DNA of 64,000 nt from Tigriopus japonicus (taxonomy: Eukaryota; Arthropoda; Copepoda; Harpacticoida; Harpacticidae). Location: assembly GCA_010645155.1 (NCBI GenBank), contig JAAGOF010000088.1, forward strand, positions 1,335,384 to 1,399,383, in the 5' to 3' direction. A model generated the notes under the pieces. That model made no database searches and was not told where the DNA came from. It saw only the letters and a program-made list of their open reading frames with translations. Made by a program: the position numbers and the translations under genes. Of this stretch, positions 10,331-20,900 are shown one piece after another; the first letter of the stretch is position 1, and each line of letters starts with the position of its first letter.

Positions 10331-10811
10331 TAGCCTAAAACTAGAACCACTGAATTTCACTGGACTGGGAGGCTAACGAGAGGAATCATGATTTCCACTA
10401 GGAATAGTTCAATTACGTTCTTCTGCAAATGAGACCTTGCCTGTGTTGATAAGAATACGTATTTCAATGTTCAGCTCAATCGAACGTCTGAATCAAAAGA
10501 TATGCCCTGTCAAAGTTCAGTGAAAATCCTACCGAGAAAGAATGAACTAGCCCTTTGGTGGTAATCGTTTTACCACAAAAGGGCGAATGCATTCATTCTG
10601 TGCTCCCTTCAGTACATAAGTTTGAGAAGGCATAACTTTTCACTCCGGCATTCGATTGAGCTGAAAATTGAAATATGTCGTCTACTGAATACAAGCAAGG
10701 TCTCGTTTGCAGAAGAACGCAATTGAATTAATCCTTCTATAATATATTATATAATTCTCGCCGTTACCCCCCCATTCCAGTTTTCAGTGCTTCTTGCCTA
10801 AAACTAGGCTT
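10331..10811. repeat. 481-bp foldback element (long hairpin)
   Basis: The left arm (10331-10564) and right arm (10570-10811) are inverted copies. Shared blocks include ACGTTCTTCTGCAAATGAGA at 10415-10434 against the complement of 10700-10722, and CAGCTCAATCGAA near 10473 against TTCGATTGAGCTG near 10652. The centre is a tight hairpin, CCCTTTGGTGGTAA with TTACCACAAAAGGG. There is no coding capacity, and no target duplication is clear. Confidence 0.8.
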
Positions 10812-10990
10812 GGACATGCGTCTCCTGATCAAATGATTCCGAAACTCATTTGGCAATTGAAATTTTAAAAGCATAACATCTTTTAACCACACCTGTCACG
10901 AGAGTTGCATTATGTTAACTACAAGACCTTGAGGGTTAAATGGAAGGTGAAATTTTCGGGAACCTGTTGAGTTTGGAACATCTTCCTGTA

Positions 10991-11860
10991 GTACAGTATG
11001 CGAGATAAATGTGGGAATCTAGTAATTTTTGAATGAAACGACTATGGTGGAAGTTTTTTTTTTTTTTTTTGATTTTTCCCATGGACTCCGTTACCACTTA
11101 GTACAACTATTTTACTATTTTATTACAATCACCTTCAAAATGGCTGCCTTTGTTAAAAGTTACCTGGCCAAGTCTGTCCATGACTTGGCCACACCAGGCA
11201 CGGCTAACATCAGGCTCAAATTCCTGGACCAAAGCTGACTTCCAGGCAGGGATACCTGAATGGGTTTTCGAGAATACCATGATCTCAAACATGGATGGCA
11301 CAGAAAAGTCAATTGGGTTAGGGCTGCTTGAAGCCCACACTGCCTTGTCCCCAAATGCACGCAAAACTTCTAGGCATGTTCATTGAGTTATTGTTATTTT
11401 TTTCCATGGAATCTGTGGCCAATCGGAGCCCTTTATGCATCCACTTTAAAACGACTAAATTCAGTGGTAATGACCTCAATGAACATGCCTAGAAGTTTTA
11501 CTTGCATTCGAGGACAAGGCAATGTGGGCTTCAACCAACTCTGACCTGAACCTAATAGACTCCTTTGTGTGATCCATGAATTAGGCCAGGGTATTCAAGG
11601 AGACCCATTCGGGTATTCCTGCCGGAATTCAGTTGTGGTCCAGGAATTTGAGCCTGATGTCACCCGTGCCTGCTTTGGCCAAATCCAGGACAGGATTGGT
11701 CAGGTAAGTGTCAACAAAGGCGGCCATTTTGAAGATAATAAATAAAATATCTGTACTAATTGGTTATGAAGTCCATGTAAAAAAAATCAAAGATTTTCAT
11801 TTTACCATTGTTTAATTCATAAATTACTGGGTTCTCAAATTTATCTCGCACGCGGTAATT
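10991..11860. mobile_element. palindrome of two mariner-type transposase 3' halves
   Basis: The left arm (10991-11392) and right arm (11468-11860) are inverted copies of about 400 bp, around a 75-bp unique centre. Both arms encode the C-terminal part of a Tc1/mariner transposase. The left arm, on the minus strand, reads NPIDFSVPSMFE, then ALVQEFEPDVSRA and CGQVMDRLGQV. The right arm, on the + strand, reads SDLNLIDSFV, then VQEFEPDVTRA and NKGGHFED. These match the SPDLNPxDFxxW catalytic region and the GGHFE tail of the family. Both are broken by stops or substitutions. The N-terminal half, including the helix-turn-helix, is missing from both arms, so this is dead and probably arose by inverted duplication. 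Confidence 0.75.
11107..11364 (-). pseudogene. mariner transposase C-terminal fragment
   Basis: An 85-codon open frame encodes the end of a DDE transposase. The segment around NPIDFSVPSMFE corresponds to the conserved SPDLNP(L/I)DFSVW motif that carries the third acidic residue region, but the aspartate-leucine pair and the tryptophan have been lost. The downstream segment CGQVMDRLGQVTFNKGSHFE matches the family's C-terminus. It is a fragment of the palindrome described above and could not work on its own. Confidence 0.65.
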
Positions 11861-13424
11861 CAGAAAAAAAAATCAGTTTCTAAACAGTTCCAAAATTGGG
11901 GTACTATTTCAATAATATTTTGCAAGCCTTTAAATGTATAAAATCCTTATAGTAATTGGGTATTCATCCATTGTTATCCCCTTTCTTTCGGAAGCACGGT
12001 CATTGAATTGACTGGAAATACACTATTTCGGAATAAAAAAGTAAATTGAGTATGCAAATTCAATGCTAATCTCATGGGTGAAAAAAACCGATAAAATATG
12101 ATAAAATAATACAAATCCTCATTTGAATATCAAAATCGAATTAGGGAATGAATTGAGATGCATTTGTGGATATTTAATCCTTTGATATTGGGTTTGCCAT
12201 CTTTTGGGAAAGCAATGCTCAAAACAATACATACAACAGTTACAGTATTGAACCCGTAGTGGGGCCCAAAAGCTTTGATTGATTTTAGCGTGGCTGCGAA
12301 CCAAGTTGCTCTTGAGAAGCTAATTTACTTGAAGTAGCATCTACGTAGAGCAAGGAGCACTTCATTATTCTACAAGTTATAAATTGTCCCTACAGTCCTT
12401 CTGTATTTTATTGTGACCGTGACTGGAATACATTGGATATGGTTTCTTGTTCCATTTTTGACCTTACAATGGACCAACGAGTAACGGCACTGAAAAACTC
12501 ATATCAAGTTTCTATGGAAATCCCAAACACGTTTTTATGTTTATACACGAGTATATATTTCTGACCCTGGAAAATAACAAAAACAACTATGGTCTTTGAA
12601 ATTTATAAAACCTTTCTCTAAGTCAGGTCTAGACAAAAATATATATTCCAAAAACTTATTAAATGAAAACATATTTTAAAGCTTAGTCAATATATCAGCT
12701 GATAAGATACTCAAGTTTAATAAGGCTTGTTACCGAATCCGTCCGATCAGTTTTGCCATTAACGCCGAATTGGCCTTCATTTAAATTTGGCTTTCGTTCG
12801 GATTCCTCCTTCAAAGAAAGTTACTTCCAACTCGTTCAAAAAATTCTCTGATCCCGAATAATCGCAAGTTAGCACGCCCAAGTGATGTCAAAGGTAATGT
12901 TAGTTATTGGTCCATTTTTGAGCCAAAAAATCGAAAAGAATGCTCCGGGTATATGAAAACTCCAATTCCCAAGCAAATGTCACACATTTTCGGTTTGTTC
13001 TACTATTTTCTGTGTTCTTTTAAAAATTTAAGGAAAACTACTAATAAAATGGGTCTTTGAATTTTGTCCGGATTTGATATTTTTCGCAGGACTCTACTCA
13101 AATTGAACTAAAAGCGACTTTTTAAAATGTTATAGAATTTCGCAATATTTGTATTGAAAACGTACCAGAAAGCATTTTCTAAGATTCTAAAGTAATTTTT
13201 CAAAACTGTTAATTTAGTGTGTTTTTAATTAATATTTATTTCTTTGACCTGCTGGGAAAAAGATTTTTTTTTAGTAATATAATCAAAAATCAACATTTCC
13301 ATTTCTTTTTTTGTTAAACTAAGTTAATTTATTTGATGTCTTTCACCTAAACAATGCAATGTAACACTTATGACCAAAAATTTCCGCCTTGGCGGAATTA
13401 CAAATTTTTGAAATTTGTAACCTA

Positions 13425-13563
13425 TAGGTCGGTTGTTGAGGTAGTTTGGAAGCATAGTAGAAGCACATCTAGAAGCATAGAAGAAGCATAAAAGAATCAC
13501 ATGACGCGCAGTAGAAATAACCATGCTCGATCAAGTTTCGCTACATAAGCTGTGTTTTTCAAA
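13425..13563 (-). repeat. half-copy of the AGGTCGGTTGTTGAGGTAG foldback family
   Basis: The sequence from AGGTCGGTTGTTGAGGTAGT (about 13426) through AAGCATAGTAGAAGCA to AAGTTTCGCTACATAAGCTG closely matches the right half of the foldback at 58643-58778 and, inverted, the half-copies at 58779-59011. It sits inside the channel intron. Just upstream is a perfect short palindrome, TTCCGCCTTGGCGGAA (about 13382-13397). Confidence 0.75.
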
Positions 13564-15689
13564 AGACAAAAACAAAGACAAAAAAAACACGACCTATAAT
13601 GTCCACCGGGCCGAATTGAAGTAAAACTGGATTAGGCACATTTTTGTCCTATTTCGAGGTCTTATTCTAATATTTAGTTAAAATGAGAAAAAATCAAAAC
13701 TAAGTTACAATAAAGAAATAATTATCGTTGAAAATTTTTGTCACAACCTGTTCGTAAAAGGTATTTGTTCATATTAAAAAAATACCTGATGTCACCTTTG
13801 TTGTAAAAATCAGTAGTATACGTACTTGTGCATTATTAGCTTAAAAATAATGCACAATCCACATCATGCGATGTGACTTGTCGAAAATATAATTGAAAAA
13901 TTGAAACCATTGATTAAATCGACGTTTTTGGAGCACAAAAACAAACCTTTTATCTCTTAATTTTGATCCCCAACTTCAATTTTTTCACGAATGCCCACTG
14001 TAAACAATCACTTGTTAGTTCAATAGTTTTTTCAAGTACAAACAGTACGGTAAAGCTAATTTTAACAAAGTGGGATGCTGACAAATAAATGCAACGTTTT
14101 CAAGTTGTTCTTATGCGAATGATCAAAAGAAACATCATATGACTGGTATACCTTGTAAAAATGTCAAGCCAGAATTACGTACACATCGCTTATTTTACCA
14201 AATTTTCAACCTTCAATCTTTTCTCCGGTATTCTCTAAGAAACTTAGACGCGATTCCACACCATATTTTCATGCCGAACCAACAACATATACGGCAGTTC
14301 TCGAAATGCGATAATTGCAAAATTTGAAATTTGTCCCCTACGTAATTATTCAAAGGATTCAAACCCAAGTGTTCTTTGGCTTCTTCCAAATAGTATTTAT
14401 TGCACAGCTTTTTCCAAGCATCAAAACACTGGAGAACTCTAGAGACATCAAATGAGGTTCTCTTAATGTAGTGTATGTACCTAACCTATCTAGGATTCTG
14501 GCCTTCCTTTCATTTTGTGCAGCAAAAAAGTGGCCAAATATCCAATCGTAATCGTTAATTGCTCGGTTTTGGGACGCACATTTCCTGGAACCTTACATCA
14601 AAGACCAGGCTTTTCCAATATGTCCATGAAGATTGGTTCCAAAAAGGCCTTGGTGTTTTGATTCAACGAAATAATGAGAAATCTTGTCTTTGTACTAACT
14701 TGACCAGTAAATAACCTTGTGTACAATAACATTGCTTGGTTCGGAAAAACAATCAATTTGTAGATACTCCCAAACTCCAAATACACCTGAAGTTGAAAAT
14801 AGTGGTGCACTTGATTCAAGTAGCAACTTAAGGAGAAAGATTCGGCGTCCTAGTTCCAATTACGTTTGATGGTTTGTTCCACCTTATTTGACTTGTGTGT
14901 CGTGTGCTCTTTCTTTCCCCCATTCTGGTCCTCCACATCCGATGACGAATTCATCGATACATGTATGAATAATATACTTCCATTATAAAGATGAAAAGGA
15001 ATTTGAAAGAAGAAGAAGTTGAGCTTGAGAGCACAGACCATTTTCGGATTGGGATCAGAGTGCACCTTGGATCAAAAAAGACAAAGCAACGCAAGTGTCA
15101 CTAATAATAAAGAGGCGACTTCGTGATAGAGTGGAAGTGTTTGTATCATTTGGTCCAGAGAGCTTGGTTTGGAAGTACATATGGCCTTTAAGGCTAAAGT
15201 CAGAAGCTGTAGGAGGTAAATGTAGAATCTGTTTCGCTAGTCAACAAAAACAAAGATTGTCTATCCCGATCGTTTCGGGAAATCCATTGAGAATTATTCA
15301 TGATGTGCCATCCATTTCTCTTGACAATGAGAAACGAAATGGGCAAACAAGAAATATCCTGGTACGAGAAATACAGTGCGTAAAAGGGTCTGGGACTGGA
15401 GGTCCTTGAGTTGCAAGGAAAATGTCCCCAACACAAAAAGAACTAATGACTAATGAGATACTACTGAGAATTGATCGGTTCCATTACAGTAAGTATTTAT
15501 TTGACAACTACATTCCCGAGTATGTTATTCTTTCACGGAAGTGGTTCATGTTCCAAATACCTTGAGTCCTTGACCCAGTTTGGATTACTACCTCGAACAC
15601 AAAGAGCCAAACAAAATTAGTCCATTATATCTCGAGCCCGTTGAATAATTATGTGAATGGCGATGAAATCAAGTTATTCTGGGGCGCAG

Positions 15690-16083
15690 TAAATAGGTCA
15701 CAAACAAAACGGTCACCGGTAAACAGGTTACAGTAAAAGTGTCACACCAAATCGGTCACGGCAAAAGGATCACAAGGGAAAACGGTCATTTGGGAGCATA
15801 AGAAAATCTGGGTGAAACGCAATCATGCCAAGGGAAAGGAAACATAGTCACCAGGAACCCATTCCAGACACTACCCAACACACCCCAGATCTGCCAGACC
15901 CCAAACGAGGGTGTTCCCCCAGCTCTCTTCAGTCTAACTTGCCTCCTACAAGATGCAACCATGAGCTTAGAAGAAATTTGGGTAGAACACAATCTCTCCA
16001 CGAAAAAATAACAATTTTTATTGTGACCGTTTTACCTTGTGACCTATTTACCTGTGACCGTTTTTCTTGTGACCCTTTCTTTA
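15690..16083. mobile_element. 394-bp inverted-repeat element with GGTCAC subterminal repeats
   Basis: The left end, TAAATAGGTCACAAACAAAA, and the right end in reverse complement, TAAAGAAAGGGTCACAAGAA, continue with parallel copies of AACGGTCACNGGTAAA. Each end carries four to six spaced GGTCAC motifs at roughly 16-20-bp steps. Inside, two diverged direct copies lie near 15793 and 15963 (AGAAAATCTGGGTGAAACG and AGAAATTTGGGTAGAACA). There is no transposase and no clear target duplication, so the superfamily is not assigned. The element ends about 310 bp before the last channel exon. Confidence 0.65.
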
Positions 16084-16393
16084 ATAGTGCTTCTCGTGTC
16101 TTGGGAGGTACGAGGTAAAAGTTCATTAATCACAAAGCGCTGTTGGCACAATTCCAAATGCCTTCAATCTAGCTCAAAACAAAGACCAGTAAACCCGTTC
16201 CAGCTGAACCCTTTGATCCCAAACACTTCAAAACAACACCTGAAAGAGACATTTCCCGTTCTCGCCATCAATTTGACGCCTATAAGAACCCAAGTTGGTA
16301 GATGATCCCAAATTAAGCCACTCGACACCTACAACTTGTCTCGAAATGCGAATGGGCACCCATGAATAATTGATTTATGATCTCATTTTCCAG

Positions 16394-16826
16394 GACCTGT
16401 CGTGGACACAAGCGACTCCCTCTGAGCTCTGAGTATCCTGATTTGTGCCCAACCTTGGAGTCGGTGCCCAATATTACCATGTATTGTGGCAGGGTGAACC
16501 GTTGGCGAGGCGAGAAACTCCAGAATAAGAATCTCTCACGAGTTATCGAATACGAGATCTACAACTACGCTCGCGAGAACTTGGCCATCATCAATATCTT
16601 CATCAAGGAACCGTACACGAAGCGTTTCCGAAAGACCGAGAAGATGAGCCGGATCTCATACATTGCCAGTTCCGGGGGTCTTTTGGGTCTCTGTATGGGC
16701 TTCTCATTTGTGTCTCTGGCAGAGATTGCCTACCATTGCTTCATCTGTTGCGGGATCATTTTCCGACGGAAGTCCGTGCGATTCTTCCATGATCCGGAAC
16801 GGGTCCGTTCCAACGGCAAAAGATGA
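16394..16826 (+). CDS. DEG/ENaC (pickpocket-like) sodium channel, last exon with TM2
   Basis: This exon encodes the end of the extracellular domain, the second transmembrane helix and a short cytoplasmic tail. The acceptor TCATTTTCCAG precedes it and TGA is at 16824-16826. The stretch ARENLAIINIFIKEP is followed by SYIASSGGLLGLCMGFSFVS and LAEIAYH. This is the canonical DEG/ENaC signature: the LxIFF-type strand, then the GGLxGLxxGxSxxSxxE motif covering the selectivity filter (GxS, here GFS) and TM2. The helix is followed by a Cys-rich membrane-proximal stretch and a basic tail (FRRKSVRFF). The family forms trimeric cation channels used in mechano-, chemo- or peptide sensing; the subtype cannot be told from this fragment. 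A coding-like tail continues in frame beyond the stop (next entry). Confidence 0.9.
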
Positions 16827-17291
16827 GATGAGGCCCGTTCCGATGATCTGACCCCCGGCAGACACGGAACGGTTCTCTGATGGCGCGCCAAGGGGAACAA
16901 ATCCGGGAACAGAGAGGGAAATGGTCCCACATCGCTCCACAAACATCAGAGCGAGGCCACTTCCACGACCTCTCTGCCGGATTTGGCCCCTTCTCGGATA
17001 GCTGTGGTGGGACAGGTGGGACAATTGGCTCAGGTGAACCAGCTCGTGGGAACGGACAGAAGATCCAGTTTGAGTAGTAATACAAATGTGAATGCTCAGT
17101 TAGTGCCAAGCGTCGCAAAAAGTAGCGGTAGTAGTATGACAAGTGCCTCTTCGCCCGGAATTCTCGAGTCCACAGAGCCCTCCACGATTTCAATGGCTGG
17201 ACTTCAACCTTGCTGTATTGGCACCATTGATTGTGAGCATCGGTGGCATCGAACCAGTGAACTGAAAGGTCTCTTAGTGAGTGAGGTGTAA
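16827..17291 (+). other. coding-like sequence in frame beyond the channel stop codon
   Basis: After the TGA at 16824 the same frame runs 17 codons to a second TGA at 16878. It then stays open for 136 codons to TAA at 17289-17291. The long stretch has the composition of a cytoplasmic tail: rich in Ser, Thr, Gln and Val, with segments such as VVGQVGQLAQVNQLV and SSSMTSASSPG-like runs. It may be 3' UTR. It may also be an alternative C-terminus, for instance by splicing a phase-0 donor GTGCGA at 16776 to an AG ending at 16949 (CATCAG|AGC, also phase 0). That splice would remove both stops, but the donor is weak. Minus-strand ORFs here are shadows. Confidence 0.35.
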
Positions 17292-17970
17292 CTTGATCAG
17301 AAGTGATATGTATCTAATTGAATCACCACCGTGGAAGAGGATGGAACATGAGATGACAACCATCCATGACCAACATCTAGCCTCATCGTCGAGAGTTGTC
17401 ATTTTGGAACCAAGAAAGTGATGTATCGGATGATGTAATCCTCAACCTCCAAGGGATCGTCTAGACATGAAGTTAGGGGTTAACTGGCACCAATCTGCAC
17501 AAAAAGACTGCCATGTATTCTTTGAGTACCACAGCAAGAGACTTTTAATGGAAATTTTCCATAAGCCCTATACTTTAACTTTGGAACCAAAGAGCTCTGA
17601 TTGCATGTGAGGTCCAAACGTTCTGGTCACATTCTTGTGCTCCCAATTTCTTTGGTCGAAAGATCCAATCTGAAGATTACGGTTCGTGTGAAAGAGACTC
17701 GCTTCCTGTTCAACCTTCTCTGATAAGGCGTGCCAATTACGAAACATTCTGATGGTTATTATAAATCCATTCTTTTCCTTAACAAAACATGCTTGATGAA
17801 AAGAATGGCCGTCTAATTGGACGTTTGGAGCGATGTATGTAACTGGCTCCATGGTGCTCGTGCTCAAAGAAGCTTCTAATGAAGGATATAATGACCCATC
17901 ACCGTGAAAACTTAAAATAGTCGCCGCTTTTGCTCAGAACTTTCCCAATAAACGTATGCTGCAGTTCTCT
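17292..17970 (+). other. probable 3' flank of the channel gene
   Basis: No coding signal is clear on the + strand. An AATAAA hexamer at 17947-17952 could be the poly-A signal if the transcript runs this far. A minus-strand frame at 17568-17867 is open for 99 codons, but it starts with TTG and matches nothing I know. Confidence 0.3.
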
Positions 17971-20900
17971 AACATTCATTCACAAGGAAAAGAAGAAAAA
18001 ATAACATCCACCAACCTGCTCTATTCTCTTTTATCTCTCCACCACGACAGTACTTGAGATCGTCATTTTTGCTTATTGTAGAAGTCAATAGCCGTTAAAG
18101 TATATTACAACATACTACAACATTGCAAAGAGACAAACTATATATTCTTTCAGATTGAAACGTGAAAGCCATGGAAATAAAAAACAAGTATACTATAATT
18201 ATGCCACTCAACCTATCGCTATTGTCCGACCTAAAGAGGAAAAATAAAAATAAAATCTGGAATGTAATCGAAGGTGTTTTTATCAGGCTTTACTATCGAA
18301 GGACAATGTAAAAAAAACTTATTCATGGTTAGCAATCGTGCATAGACAATGGTATTGAGAATGTGGCCCACAACTTAATCGAAGCCTTGACAGTTTTTTA
18401 GAAGGTAAGGAAACTACAATTTCGTTATGTGGACGTTACATAGAACCAAATTCTATAAGGATGCTAAGACGTTTCTTGTTCCTTCTTGATTTTGGATTTT
18501 TTAAAACATCTTTGAAGGACATTAAAAATGTGATCCTTAAAACCATAACGGTTCAAAACAAAAACTTTCAAAGGCTCTCATAGCAAGGTTTACAATTACC
18601 TGAAATTTATTGTAAATAACGTCCATGGACTTATATATTTCTTTAATTTCAAACTTCTGCTTATCATAACATCCCTAGTTTCCAAAGTACTTTATTGGAT
18701 ACGCCATCTAGTGGTTGCTTATGAAATAACGATGAGCATTCTTTACAATGAGGAAAACCGAGTTTATCCATGAGAGTGCTCTGGACCATTGAAAATGGTT
18801 TGTTTTCTTTATTTCCATTTTCTCAATAAGTGTGAGAGCAGGGTTCCAGGATTAGAAACCAACTTTGTCCAGCCACCAGAACAATAAAACACTTCAGCTC
18901 TCACGCCTCATTAGATAAATCAAAATAATGATCGTTGATGATAGGCTACAAATATTTGGACATTAATGACCACGCTTATTACCATGCTACATCATCACCC
19001 AAAAGAATACAAGCAACCGCATGTGTTCCATTTGTAATGAATTCTCTCCAGCCATTAAGCGTTCCTTGCTTCCTTCCTTCCTTTCTTTCTGGACTAGCGG
19101 AAACGATCTCTGATCTAGAAAGAGAGGTCTATTTGCCCATTTGAAAACGGAATTCATGGGAAGCTCAAAAGAGAATAAAAGGCCTTACTGCAAAAAACTC
19201 AGATGGACCAATTTGGACGATGCATTACTGTTGAATGAAACTGCATTCGGCCTTATTTTTTATCATCTCTGGGGGTGCTTTTCACTTAGTGTGAATAGGA
19301 AAATCAGTTCCACTTTGTGCATCGTCACTGACAACAATGAAGTGTGGAACACAAACTGGACAAATTGAGAGATGGGTCCATAAACCGTTTGTTCCATATC
19401 CCAATCCCCGCTCGGTATTTTCAGTCCTTCCAAGAAGCTTGAACAAATACTATAAACAATCAAGATCCTGATGAACCAACTGCAATGAACTCTTTGTGTT
19501 TGACCACTATCAGTTTTTGTTCCAATTGCTCCTCTGGCATTGCGTATATGGCCTTTTTTGGAACGACCTTCAGCACGAGAAGATTGACCCTTGACCACCA
19601 CCAACAACAACTGCATCAGCCGCAAAAAGCTCAACTTGCACGAACATGGATGTGCTTTCAGATTGATACTTGACCCGACAACGAGTACAGCGTGACAAAG
19701 GCCTTTGGCAGCCGCTCATAAAAAAGACAGCCTTGTTTTGGTTGACTTATGGACAATGGACAGTTTGCCAAAAAAGAGCCAAGCCTCTCTTCAAACTGTG
19801 CTTTTCCACTAGGAGCCATTAACCAGGAAAAGTACTTCCATAATTGTTCCAGAAGTCGCTTGCTTGTGCGTTTGCAATTTCAATTATATTGGGAGGTTAC
19901 GTGACAATGCGGATGGGCAAATGGGGCCCTTACTAGTGACGTTATGGCAAAATTTTGTTTTGCCCAGATCGGAATTCGATATTGAGAACCTCAAGGAAGA
20001 AACAATCAAGTTGTCATCATCGATACCGTCATTACGAAGATCCAAGAATCGCTCGGATGTCTTATCAAAAGCTCCTTTTTGTAATCAATAAGCAAAGTTA
20101 ACCTTGTCCACACGATTCATCTGTATGGTCAAAGATAACAGTGAAAGATATATCCAAAATAATTGCACAGGTACATGATGCTCATGACTTTGGCTGCCTT
20201 ATTTTTTTAACAGTGCCAAAAATACTATTGCTTGTCAAGTGGACAGTTTTCAAATGCCCTCAACACTTATCGTCAAAATGGAGACATTTTTCGAGTGGAA
20301 AAAGTCGATGTTATCATGCTTGCTTGAGTCCTTGGAAAATTGGATGGACACAAAAGGTATCATGTGGCAAGACAGGAACTTTCGGTTTGTTTTGACGCTC
20401 GGGGTAAGCCAAAATAAATGTGGAACAAATTACTGAAGCTTTGCGACTGACCATCTCGCTCTGATTTACCATCCAAAAGGCTCCCGTTCAAACCTTTGTT
20501 TTTCAGCCGAAAACAGGGTAATGCAATCTAACTTACGCTTTTCCAACAAAAAGAAGCGTTGAAAATCCAGACACGAGATCCTCATTTTCCCATGAGCGAA
20601 GGAACTCAGTCTTCATGTCTATTTGGAGCCTCAAATGAAATTTATTTTTAGTTGCCCAGACCCAAAACATATTTTGCCACCGTCCAGGAAGTTGGAAAAA
20701 AAGATCGAGACGTGGAAAAAGTGAAATCCTAATCTGATAATCTGACAAAAGAGCCTTTTGGGTTCAATTGAAGTCGACCTCAAAGCATCCAAGAACTGCA
20801 AAAGGTCAAGATTTTGTGTGAAGGAGCTCACTTCATTTTCCTTGAAGACATGAATCATTTTCCTCGATTAACATCGTATAAAAGGCTTCCACAATCCACC

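Larger units (their letters stand above)
10151..16393 (+). other. 6.2-kb intron of the DEG/ENaC gene, loaded with repeats
   Basis: The intron is bounded by GTAAGT at 10151 and TCATTTTCCAG ending at 16393. It holds at least four repeat-derived structures: a 481-bp foldback, a palindrome of mariner transposase halves, a half-copy of the foldback family seen at 58490, and a 394-bp inverted-repeat element. I found no additional channel exon. The ORFs inside (for example 15095-15409) have no recognisable domain. Confidence 0.65.
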
